Of a DNA stretch of 64,000 bases, positions 34,651 to 46,800 are shown piece after piece. Each line of letters opens with the position of its first letter. Positions within the stretch are counted from its first letter, which is position 1. The position numbers and the translations under genes were made by a program. The notes beneath the pieces were generated by a model. It was not told the DNA's origin, did no database searches, and saw only the letters and a program-made list of their open reading frames with translations. The stretch is from Lineus longissimus (taxonomy: Eukaryota; Nemertea; Pilidiophora; Heteronemertea; Lineidae). Location: positions 9,429,001 to 9,493,000 of the forward strand of contig NC_088326.1 in NCBI RefSeq assembly GCF_910592395.1. The letters run 5' to 3'.

Positions 34651-34863
34651 ATGTTAATAAATGCACTTTTCTCGAAAGACCATGCACTCCGGCGGGTCGT
34701 GACCGTGAAACATCACCATCGACCTACGTATCAAAAGAAATGGCCGTCTAAAGGTAGCATTTTATCCATGAAACTCATGAGAATGTCGATTGTTCTTCTT
34801 CAAGTCTTCGATATGTCGATTTTATCAGGAATTTGGAATTGAAAAGATATAGACAAGTTTGTC

Positions 34864-35683
34864 AATGTCAGGACAGTGAAAGTCACATTCATTTAATTGA
34901 GTCTATTACATAACTTTTGATCAATTGAATCAATCAAATCAATTACTTTTCGTCACCTTATGTTCCTGAGAAATCGTAAATATTCCTGACATTATGTAGC
35001 AAATCCACTGAAATACGAAATAACATTTGACCTGCACATGCGCGCGCAGCTTCTATTGTAAATGTCTAAACAATAAACATTACAAAACACAAACAAAACA
35101 ACAACACTACATCTGTTTGATTTGCACTCGATCCACTAAAACATATCTAAAACAATTTCGTCGTAGTTGTTTGGAACGGAGTGTGTAAAAGTAAAATTTA
35201 TCCCAAAACGCAGCTCATCATGATCAGATGTCATGACGCATCACATTTTTTCTCGAAAAATTTCCATGCCTTGTTAGTTTTATTGTGGCGATTATTCGAC
35301 ACATACCCATGTCAATAATGTTTGTTTGGAACTTAACAAAAGATGTTAAAATAACATTGTGAAGAGCGTATGTGCACATACGATACAAAATTAATTGATA
35401 TCCTACTTAATTATAAGAATCTTATATGGATCTTATCAGGATTTACGAATAGGATATTGATCGATAACAGACTGGGTTTGCGACCCCTAAGCATGGCGAA
35501 GTACGGACAATACTAAACGAGCCGAGGTATGTCGGTCACCAAGTGTGCGAATTCGTAGGAGGGGTTTGGGATTCTTTTAGAATATTTGTGTCGGAAAATG
35601 TATTTGCAAATACATTTTGTTGTTCTACATGCTCTAAGCACGTCGTATGGCTTCGAAACTTGTGAAATGAAAAAAACGAAGCT
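34864..35683. mobile_element. 820-bp insertion private to unit C
   Basis: Sequence joined in units A and B (GACAAGTTTTGCATAAGACG) is here split by about 820 bp. I see no clear terminal repeats, target duplication or ORF. It contains inverted words such as ATGTCAATAATG and GACATACC, but nothing diagnostic. Confidence 0.5.
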
Positions 35684-36026
35684 GGCATAAGACGTATGAT
35701 GTATAATTATACGTCAAGTCAAAAATATGGTGTTCAGAGCGACCCAGCCAACCCTATACTCCAACTATTGTTTACAATTGAATTACATGTACATGTAGAT
35801 ATATTTGTTATCAAATATGGGCTGATCAAAAACACAAATTATTGGATACAGATTTGGCATCGTTAGGATAGAGATCTTATCTAATATCTGATAAAAATTA
35901 AAATAAAATCTGGCGTAAATTTCTTATACATTAGAAATACATGTAACCGAAACATTCATCCGTAATTCAACATCCAAAATGGCGCGTTATTCATCGTCCA
36001 AAATAGCGCGTTATTTTGTTGTCTTC

Positions 36027-39000
36027 TCACTCTATTACTGTTTTCTCATATTCTTTGTGCCGTCGTAAATGAACATGCATCGGAATACACACTGCACTCC
36101 CAACTATTGTTAAACCTATCGCAGCAAACAGTGATATCCGGTAATCCCCAATGTGATCGTACAGGAGCCCTGCAAGTGGTGCCCCGATAAGGGTCCCTAA
36201 CCCACTCACCGTACTAACAAACCCGATCGCATTGTTCAGCCGCTTCAGACCAAATATCTTCAAAAAGAACAGGGAATGTGCAAAACCCATCAAACCATAC
36301 GAAAGTCCATACACCACGGATGCAAGTGCAAGCAGCCAGTATTCCGTATGGTCAATGGCAAAACCTAAGATACCCAGTGCCATGCCAAGTTGCCCAATCC
36401 CGTACGCTATTTCGGGATGCAATGAAATGAAATGAAAGAGCACTCCATGAAATATTCGTGAAATGACTGACGCTATTCCTGACATTGACAATAACCAAGC
36501 GGCTTGGTCAGTCGAAAAGCCTAATAAAACCACCCTGTGTGGTAGAGTTGTGAAATAAATGCTGCTAGTGATTCCCCACACAATGAAGATGACTACACAA
36601 GCACCAGTGGTCCACTTTCTACAAAGCGAAAAATCGAAAGCTGGTTTCTTTTTATGTTTGCCGATATATGTCGAGCTGTGTTCTAGATGCCAGTTGGGTT
36701 TTAACAAGATCCCGACGACGCATCCTTGAAGCATTAGGCCGGCTATGATCACCATAGCACCTCTCCACGAATAGTGTTCAATGAGTGCGTGAATTAAAAT
36801 CGGTAGGACGAGGCCCCCTAACCCTGCACCAACGGACGCAGCTCCTGTCGCCAGGTTACGGTATTTCTTGAAGTAGAAACTCATCATCACCAAAGATGGT
36901 AGGTTAAGGAATGATGTTCCTATTCCTGAAAAAAAACATGACTCAGATCAGTTTCAGCATCCTGGCCTGTCGACTTGGATATGTGCAATTGGTGTAGTCT
37001 GTCATTAGCAGACTGTTGGAGTGTCGCACCAACAATGGCGATGTAGTTATAGGGATTGATATACCATTACATTTCAATCACAAAACACTACTGGAAGGAA
37101 TGTGGGGGCGGTCGGGGGTTAAATTTTATAATAACCCCCCCCCCCCCTTCACGATACATTTGCCCTGTCGGCGACCAGGGCGAGAAACCTAGTCTCGGAA
37201 AGCTTGTATACTGCTTAGGGGACAAATATTTCCGGTAAAAGAAGATGACGATGGACATGCTGCCATAAAATGACAATAATAATTGTGTCCCAAACACTCT
37301 TGAACACGAATTGCATCGCACCTATTCAAAGCTTCTTTAAAATATCCGTTAACATTAGATACTTCAAAGTAACTTAATTTTCTAGCCGAGATAAAGTTGA
37401 AAATTGTTGTGTCTGAATACACGGGTTTTCGGTGTCGGCCCTGGTATCTGGTGGCAGTATATGTACAGTTCAACAGAGAAAGAGTTGATTGAACCTATAC
37501 GCCGTCTATCGCCATCCTGGTAAACAGTAGTATCTTACAATGGGCTATTTCTCTTCCCTCCGGTCAAATATCGAAACAAGGTCAGTGAAAACAATTTGGG
37601 TCATCAATGATCAACCCTTCAACAAAATAAAAAATCAGTTTCTAGCAAAATCTTCCAAATTAACCAGCTCTACATTTCTCGGGAACAGACGTCTTGTTTC
37701 TTCGGCACTGCAGTATAATAGGCAGGTTTCGCAACACTTACGAAGAGCTACGAACAACGAAGTACGAAGTATGTAAATGTACTTTATTGACGACATTTTT
37801 CGAAGGTTCTCCAGATTCCTCGTACACATTAGTACATAAGATGATTACGAGTGTCACGTAAATGAATTAGCACAAGGCTTGATGACACGACAGACCTTCG
37901 TCGTTCGTACTACATCGTTGATAGGGGTTGCAAAACCTGCCTAATATTCAACTCACGACGTCGTTCTATAACGAAGTCAGAGTGATAAGCCCAGACTACA
38001 TCGGAAAACAAAAAGGCGACATAGCTTTCTCAAATCTGATTGGACGACTGCGACGCGGTCTGGTTCGCAAGTGATCAACATCGACGCCAGGTGTTTTAAT
38101 TTCAATAATGTTGTTCATAAACTTACAAGCACGACACAATGATTTGATCTTCGCAGAACTGCAAATAGTTTATATTGCTTAACTCAACACTATACATTTA
38201 TCTAAAAGGACAACATCGTTGAACTTAAAGGCGACTGATTCCCTTTAAATTCTCGATTCCCTCCCTGCAGGCGAAGCAAAGCGATGCTGCCAAAAACCTA
38301 TAATACTACTTCAAAGAATCGGAGCCAAAATCCGATTTTTGGCTTGTGTTTTGACTATATAACGTAATACTCTAAATTAATACGTAACGTACCTAACAGA
38401 GCTCCATATGAGAAGTAGAGAATGGTCAAATTCTGTGCAAACGAACTGATGACAAATCCAGCAGCCGCCATCACACCACCAATCATGCACGTCAAACGGT
38501 GACCAATTCGGTTTGCCAAAAGACCAGTTAGTACCCCTAAAATGAAGCCGGACAGAAAAAAATGTATTCTGATGCTTGTCAAAAGAGTGTTGTACGCATT
38601 TTCGAAATAAAATCGCCCTTTAATATATTATTCGATATCCATCTCCACTAAGTAAAAAATACCAAAGCTATACTTCCCGGGTGTAGAATCCATTGATCAT
38701 ACTATTCTGTTCTGCAGGGCATTTCAATGAAACTCGGGCACCTTTTTAATCGGCTATACCCCGTGGGCTTAGATTAAATGTGCACTTGTCCACCCCATAC
38801 AACAAAGAATCGGGCCTTTGGAAAGTCCACTAGTGCCCAACTACAGTTATGATAACGCGTACAACCACGCGCTTTTACCACTCTTGAAAAGTACGGGTTA
38901 ATTACTACACCGCCGTTTGTTTTAGCAGACTCGTTTAGGCCAATGTTAGCGATAGACCTATTAACTTACCGCATCCTTCATTGAAACCGCCACAAATTGA

Positions 39001-39596
39001 CCCAACCAGAGCAGTTTCTCCTTTGCTTGCCTCAAATTCGTCCAACAGAGCAATGTTAAACAGACCAAAACTTAGATTGATTTGGTAGATGAATTGTCCG
39101 AAAAAAGAAGCCGCCACAATGACCTAAAAAATACATATTGGGCAATATTGTGAGTTTTGTTCATGTACGTAGGCTGTCATGATCAACAATTACAGATTCA
39201 GCATAGCCTTTTCAACAGCGGATACTTATTCCACCAGAACGAAGCCTGCAAAATTAACAAAAGTCTTGCAGGTGTTTTGAATGAATACTAAGATAACCAT
39301 TTTTGGCGGCAATATGCAAATTAATTGATGATGCGTTTAAATATTGTGAAATCAAAATGCCTTTTATTTCATATTTTCTCATTCTAGAGTCAATCCTATC
39401 TGAGACCTACCCATCCATATCTTCCGCGGTCAAAAGGACTGACACTGCCACATTCATCGACATCGTGTGTCTCAACCCTATTTTCTGTAGATGGTACACC
39501 GGAGGTAGAAAGCACACGCAGTTCCGTTTGGTCGAGTAGTTGCCCTGATTCGCACGCTTCGCCATTGCAGTCCGTTATATTGTTTGCTGTTGGCAT
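36027..39596 (-). CDS. Monocarboxylate-transporter-like protein, copy C
   Basis: Minus-strand exons 39596-39411, 39123-38970, 38536-38393 and 36925-36027, phases 0, 1, 1, 460 residues. Exon lengths equal those of copy A exactly. Replacements against A and B include a changed TM1-TM2 segment (FIYQINLSFG for FIDPVNQSFG), VSGLGTLIG for GGGLGTLFG in the C-lobe, and a His-to-Val-type set of small changes, none breaking the frame. The TM5 signature and the C-terminal KEYEKTVIE are intact. It is opposite in orientation to A and B, so it cannot share their upstream control region. Confidence 0.85.
37720..37950. mobile_element. MITE in the last intron (copy C)
   Basis: Same element as at 13874-14109, inverted with the gene: GGCAGGTTTCGCAAC at the left and GCAAAACCTGCCTAATAT at the right. 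Confidence 0.55.
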
Positions 39597-40994
39597 GGTC
39601 GATTCTCAGTACCCAATCTGACTGAATTGCCTGATGATGAGCGTGTACAATATTATGAAGAAAAACCTGACATCGTCGAAATAATGATCTAATACGTATG
39701 ACTAATAAAGTTCGTAATTTAATACTTTACAGTTTCTATCATCTTTTTGTAATACCGGACCTTCAAAAACGTATAATGTATAACGAGCAATGTATATTTT
39801 CGTGGCCCTAGATAAGGTAGTACATGTTACTCTTCATCGATCAAGGCCAAGATATGCAAAATCACACGAGTTGTAGTAATGTAAATGTCCCCGTGAGTGT
39901 AGTTATCTAAAATGAAGAAATTATCCATGATGGCCAGGTAAAAAATCATGAGCATTTTAGAATTATTTCTAAAATTTCTTACTCGGTTCCCATATAATCT
40001 ACATGCAAAATAGTAGATCTATAAAATGCATGTCATAGTCTTAGTGAAGATCTTTTAATATTATGCACCAGGATATTGCAAGAATAGTGTAAAGGCTCGT
40101 GTTCATGTCAATGTACATGAACCTGTTTGCGAAACTTAAGATCTTAACTAATTATGGATCTCTATTGGAAATGTCGACCTTGTGAAGACTCGAATCATAA
40201 ATATAACTCATTAAAAAAAATGCGTTGGTTAGTCATTTGACTAAAATTTAGTGTCTGGTTGAAGCATAATTCAGGAGATCCGAGGTATGATTGGTGATTT
40301 ATGTGTAACCATAATGTGGAATTCCGGGCATAATTCAGACTTATGCCCAGGGATATTCAAGAATTGTGTCCACTCCCGCCACCCGCGCCCCCCCCCCCCC
40401 CCCCACCACTCACTCGCACACCCCACATGCACGCACAACACACCACTACCATCGTGGGGCCTACTTACTTATTAGCCAAACGTTAACAAAGAGAGAACCA
40501 GCCGAGAGGGGGTAAAAGCCAAATAAAAGGGCTGGTGGTCTGTTGTTCGGTTACCCTCCTGGCGCTTGCATCCAATATGTCACGTCCCGTGATTTAAACA
40601 AAGACTTGCCATGAAATTCTTCCGTATTTCCTTACGAACTCGGTCATTGTTCGCAAAGTAGGCTATCTCCGGCGACTAATTCATTGACCAACAACCCTAT
40701 ATTGTGTAAGACGTGTGCTGATATTCTAATGCATGCAATGTATGCACATAAACATGATACACAGATAACGGGTGGTCAACCGCTGTACCGATAGAGTATG
40801 TCAATAAAACCTCATGTGTACTGGAGTTCTATGTCTTGGCCTGTGTGTGCTAGCGTTGCGTTTGGCCTACTTTTGCAATGATAACTCCCCATGTAACCAC
40901 AATCCTAGGATGACCAGGCTGTGCATTGTATATGGGAAAATACACCTAGGGACCAATGCGCTCGTTGCGTTGCGTTGCTTTCTTTTCGCAAAGC

Positions 40995-41896
40995 CCGGCT
41001 GTTATAAAACGCGGATTCCGCGGAAATCCGCGCGTACCTGGTTCCGCTGGCTGCCGTCAGATGTAGTGGTAGTCATTCACACGCTCTCTTAACTGCTAAA
41101 GCTATCAACTTAAAATTTGGTACACATGATCCCCTATGTCATGTTCTCTCTGACACCGAATTTCGGTCGATCCGATTCTTGATTTGGCCACCAGGAAGGG
41201 GGCCAGAAGTGGAAACCTAAAAATTGTAATATCTATCATAAGAGTGACTCATTTTCGATAGAAATTTTATGGTATGTTCTCCTAGCAAGGATACATCATA
41301 TTTCATACCGACTTTGGTTTGACCTTGTACCAGACATGTAGCATATTTTTTACCAAGGATGAATCGTCGCCTGAAGATGGCTAAATTAGCCCTACTGCTG
41401 CTGCCTATAGTCCCCACCGCATTTTTGTATATTCATTAAATAAAAGACCACCATGCGAATGGTTAATTGACAAGGACATTTAAATAAGCCTGGTTATCAT
41501 TTCATGTCGAATTAAACGTAAACTGAATCACACACTACGCTGGGCGATCTTCGGTCCGAGTAGCTAGAGTAATGAAAGTAGACCTACCATCGGGAGTTTA
41601 AGAATGTTCCAGAAGGGCGCCAATGGCTAATATTCATAAAATACGAGGAAAAGTTTTTACTTTAAACTTCATGTATACCGTACATTTACACTAGCCATCT
41701 CTGTAGAACAATGTAGTAAAAAGCATATTAGCACATGATATAATTACAGTTGGCTGGCATTGATTATTGTAGCTCTCGGCCTAGCGATAGATCGAAACAC
41801 AGTTATCACTACATCTGACTACCACTACATCTGACGGTGGCCAGTGGAACCAGGTACGCGCGGATTTCCGCGGAATCCGCGTTTTATAACAGCCGG
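40995..41896. mobile_element. 902-bp TIR element with GC-rich palindrome in each terminus
   Basis: Ends CCGGCTGTTATAAAACGCGG at 40995 and its inverted copy ending 41896. The terminal repeats (about 80 bp) contain GCGGATTCCGCGGAAATCCGC-like palindromes and GTACCTGGTTCC. The interior has no transposase. It lies just outside unit C. Confidence 0.7.
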
Positions 41897-42462
41897 CCCA
41901 GTAAGCCACAATTGAAAGCGTGCAGTTCTAAGTGGGTTGTTCATAAATCATGATAATAAGAAATGATTGCCTGTGCAGGGTTATTTGTGTTAGACTCTCT
42001 TTTGCTGTCATTAGCCTAATTACATACGAGCAAACATATATCATTAATTGCATGATTACCTCATAATTGTGCGATGAAATGTTTGAAATGAGTTTAAATC
42101 TGCTGTTTGACATGATGACTTGCATTGACTTACTACACCCAATGCAGCGATTTACAGCTGGTTTTTCATATAATGTTATGCTTGCGAAGGGTAGCTAGTG
42201 CGGGAGACGCAGCCTTTGTTATTTATTGACAGTGATATCATATTGTGCCACGGAATTGTTATTATGAACCGTGATTCGTTGCTAAAATAGTTTATAGCAA
42301 GACAGGACAATACATCCATTTGCACTCGACTATTGCTTGACAGTACATTCAAATGAAGAACGAATTCAAAGCCCGGAATCAGGAAGGTAAGAACACACAT
42401 TCGATGCGTGCATAACTACTGACATGGGTATATTAATATGACCAGTTTGAGATGGAACTTCC
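41897..42462. other. No gene seen
   Basis: Short frames only, no exon borders or repeats that I can support. Confidence 0.3.
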
Positions 42463-43596
42463 TTAATACTCTAAAACCTCGAATACAAGGAATGAGACTC
42501 AGCCCCCTTTGAATGGGGATGGGCAAATAAGTCAGGTATTATTCTTTTACTAGCATTGTACCCGTGGCGCAGGCAGGTTCAAATGGGCTATACCTTGAAT
42601 AGATTGAATTGCAATGAAAAGCTAATGCAATATCAAAGGAGCCATATCGAAGAGACAAATTAAACTAACCATTTGTCCACAGACGCGGACCTAGCTGTTG
42701 CGTGCTGTATGCGTGCATCAGCAATGCCCCTTTTTATATGGAGAAGAAGGAGTACCCAGATAGGTCTTCAGATCAAGTATTGAAAGCTGTGGTGAGCACA
42801 TAAACAGATCATGGTAACCTTCATTATCAAGGGCTAGCTCTGGCTAACACAGCACCCATAAACAATAGACCACCAATTTGACCCCAGCTCCTTACTGCGG
42901 GAAAACCCAAGTCCAGCAACCGAAAGTACCAAAAATACATTTTTTTTTACATTTGAACTGCACACATGCGTTTGTTTACAATTTCTTTCCCGGCGAAATC
43001 TCGAACATCAGGTGACCTGCAATCGTGGATTGAAAATAACATTAACCTTAGTTCAGCAGGTCAACAGGTACAGGCCTCTACAGCCAGCTGTTCAACAGGT
43101 AATGTTAGCCACCCCACAGGGAGTGCAGGTAATTGATTAAGCCCCTGCATAACTAAACAGCAATGACTTGGCTTCTGTGAGTGGTAAGGAGAATTGACAG
43201 TGTCCGATTAAAAATCCCTCATTACTGCTCCGCTGAAGTAAATTTCCGAAAATAAACATAACGCTGCATCTGGATAACATATCACCTGCAAACGCGCAAA
43301 ATTACGAGACGAAACACTACCCCCAAATGGCACTTTATCGAGCCGCCTTATAGTATTATGATATAGATCAATGGCATGGGCCAGTAGAATTGCATGTGTT
43401 ATAATCATGCTCCGATCTTGGGTGACATTGACAATGAAACGAAATCAACATCACTGGTTATAGTAGGCCAATTTCTTCTAATGAAAGAGACCCATTGTGT
43501 CTCTTTAAAATTGCTATTGAGGTTTTATAATCCCTCCTCCAATGTAATGATTTGGGACGGAGCCTCATCCCTTGTATTCGAGGTTTCAGAGTAATA
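42463..43596. mobile_element. Candidate element bounded by 40-bp inverted repeats
   Basis: ACCTCGAATACAAGGAATGA at about 42476 recurs inverted as TCATCCCTTGTATTCGAGGT at about 43565, inside about 40 bp of weaker match. The 1.1 kb between holds no ORF with known domains. Target duplication not resolved. Confidence 0.4.
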
Positions 43597-43896
43597 TCGG
43601 TGTAAAAGGCATGGACGTCCTGGGAATGCAGCATCCCATACAATAGCTGTGTATTGTCAACGAATGTGGTTAATGGTTTGGTTAGGGTTAGCTTCATAAT
43701 CTTCAACAAAGGAACTCGGCGACTCTATTCACTTTAACAAAAGGACCGGACTTAGATTCCGGGGGACTTGCATTTCTTTTGCATCGGCATTGTTTGATGT
43801 GTAATATCTACATCATATTCAGTGGGTTAAACACGTTTCCTTCAGCTATAAGGTTTGACTCTCATTCCAGACCGTGAACAGACTATCTAGGGCAAG

Positions 43897-46800
43897 ATGG
43901 GACGACATTTACGCCAAGTTGTCATTGTCGCAACTTCTGTGACATTTATGGCGGCATGTATTACCGGGATGATACCAAGAGAAGGCAACATACCCTTCTT
44001 CAGCATGACTGTCCAACTTCCAACCGATATTGCGAAATTATTGGGTGACCTAGAAATTTCTTACAATGATAGCCACGGCAATGGAATTGCTGGATATAAT
44101 TGGCGTTTGGCAGGAATACCCAAAATATCGCGGTAAGCAATCAAATCTAAAACGTTTGCTCTCAATTTGATAAGCTGTGTCCTCCTCTTGATCATATGCG
44201 AACCAAGACAGGTTATATATTTTACTCATCGAGAAATTTGAAGAGAATGTAGAGGACAAGGCGGATTCATATTTCAGTTTTTATTGGTCATTTAAATTTA
44301 GTGAGATGTGAGGTGGTCTCGTTATCTGATACTAACATGTGGGAGGTGACGTACGCATATAATTCATCCACTTAATATTGTTTTAACAGATGGATATACT
44401 AGTACTATAATCATTTGGATTCGCCTCTACATTTACATGTCCGAAACAGGTTGTTTTTTTTTAAATCTGAAGATGCCCCGCCCCCTCCGTTTCGCTAGTT
44501 TGAAAGTTGATTGAGTGTACGTGTACTCCGAGCAAACACTTCTTTCTATTCAGATGTGGCCATTCGCTTAAACTAGCCACACAGTACTGCATCGACGGAC
44601 AACATTTGGTGAACGTATCTGGCAAATACGGAGATGACGGATCGGTGTATACAACCGAGAAGAGTCGAGACAGAAGTTCCTTCGTTCGGATTGTTGCCAG
44701 AGGTTCGATGGGATATCACCCCGAGGGCTTCGATGCCACAACTAGAGACGGCCGAGTCATGTCCTTTGGTCAAAACCGGAGTGCACAGGTTAAGGGCAGG
44801 ACTCACGCCGCAGTGCATACATGGTTGTTGGACAAGGTCGAGGATACGCAGGGTGAAAAGCTGTTTCTGAAATATGATTTTTCGGATTACAAGTATTTGC
44901 TTAGCATTACCAGTAAGGAAATGGCCGTGATATTCTCATACAAACCTCGGAGGGATCATAAGACACTGTTCTTTGATGGTGGCATAATTTATAAGATGGA
45001 TAAAGTCATTAAAGACATTACAATCAAAGGATTTTCGAGCATTCGCCTCCTTCATGCTGAATCAGGTAGCGCAAGGCTAAGTCTTGTTACAGGAATAGCA
45101 ATGTACAACGGGAAGTCGGAGTGCATTCGATTGACAAATTTCTCGTATCAGGGTTTGAATGATTTCACTGGATATAATGCAATGACCGCACCATCGATTT
45201 GGACCGATAAATTTGGGAAACATTGGAAGGCTATCGAATCATATCGGTATGTTGTCGATATCAATGCAGATGGTCTGAATGATTTCATCGGCTTTGTCGA
45301 TGATGGTACTTACGGATCTTTTAATACAAATGGAAAAGGTATGGTCGGATATCTACGTGGCGAAAAAGCAGGGGGATTCGTAGTGGGTCGTAGCAACAGA
45401 TACATCATTGACATGAATGGAGACGACCTTGTAGATGTGGTTGCCTTTGGGGAACAGCATGTATGTGTAAGCATCAACGGCGGTCTCGATGGACAATCTT
45501 TGAAATTAACACCTACAATTTGGTCCTCGGAATTTGGAGCTAGTCAAGGTTTTGACGAGAGTCTTCCAACGTTTGTGAAAGATGTCAACGCTGATGGCCT
45601 GCCGGATATATTTTGTTATGGCAAAGATGCGGTTTACATTGCTTTAAATACCGGGGCGAATTTCTCAAAGGCCTTTACTGTAAAGAGTTCCATGATACGT
45701 GACTTGGGATGGGACAATCAAAGGCATGTTAGGTTTTTGGAGGACGTGAACGGGGATGGTCTTCCTGATATGGTTGGAATAGGACAAGATGGTGTCTATG
45801 TGGCCCTTAATATCAATGGAACGTCCTTTATGACCATGTCACGGTGGAGTACCAGATATGGACACAGGTGGGGAAACGCATGGAGCGTTCTGAAGCACCC
45901 GAGATACGTTGAGGACGTCGATGGAGACGGTTTAAAAGACGTGGTAGGCTTTGCGGACGAAGGTGTATTCGTAAGCATTAACAATGGAAGCGGTTTTTCT
46001 AAGGCTGCTCTTTGGCATAAAGGTTTCGGGAGCTCAACGGGAATTTGGGCACCTGATAATTACCGTGGACTTTATGACATGAATGGTGACGATCTCCTTG
46101 ATGTTGTAGCGTTCAGTTGTTGTGGGGTTATTGTCGCCCTTAACACTGGGTCGTCATTTGCCAACCTTACGGTATGGACCACTGAGCACGGATCAAATGG
46201 CAGGAATCCTGTAGCAGATTTCCCTACGTTTATAATAGACATGGACGGCGATGGAGTTTGTGACATAGTTGGGTGCACAAATAACGGAGTGCTGGTGACG
46301 CTCAACAAGAACAGAAAACTCACCCTCGTTGCCGTACGTGTTGTGGAAACACCGAGGAAAAGCAGTGTATATTCACAAGGTAATGTTTCTAGCCAACTGA
46401 AAGTATCAAGGGTCAAAATACATAATATAGGTTATGGTATGAATCACTTTACTAAATGTGTGAGTTTGGCCGATTAATCGTTACATGATTCTGTCAAATC
46501 AATGTCCTACGTTGCCATAGCGCAGAAGCAGAAAATGCGGTTAGTGGTATTAATGACGATATAGTGGTCGTGGGCAGATGGTGTTGGCGAGCAATAATGC
46601 CTGTTTGTCTCGTGCTACGTTTTAGACATATCACCCCGCTGCTGTTGTACTCGCGCTTAATTCAAATACTAATTGTTTGTCGTGAACTCATGGGTTAATG
46701 CGCGCACTCAGTTGGTTGATAAGGTCAAAGTATTGCAGCTAGTGTTAGACACCACTAATAGGAGGCTTTTACCGACTTCCTAACTGTTTCTCTAACGGTT

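Larger units (their letters stand above)
34650..40931 (-). repeat. Segmental duplication unit C (inverted)
   Basis: Reverse-complement copy of unit A, from 40931 down to 34650, split by a private insertion at 34864-35683. It carries the third transporter gene. Confidence 0.8.

Noticed and set aside
43897-46477. Bacterial contamination as source of the SpvB-like frame
   Set aside because: Four in-phase introns with eukaryotic borders, MITE and LINE insertions within introns, and shared MITE family M1 elsewhere in the window.
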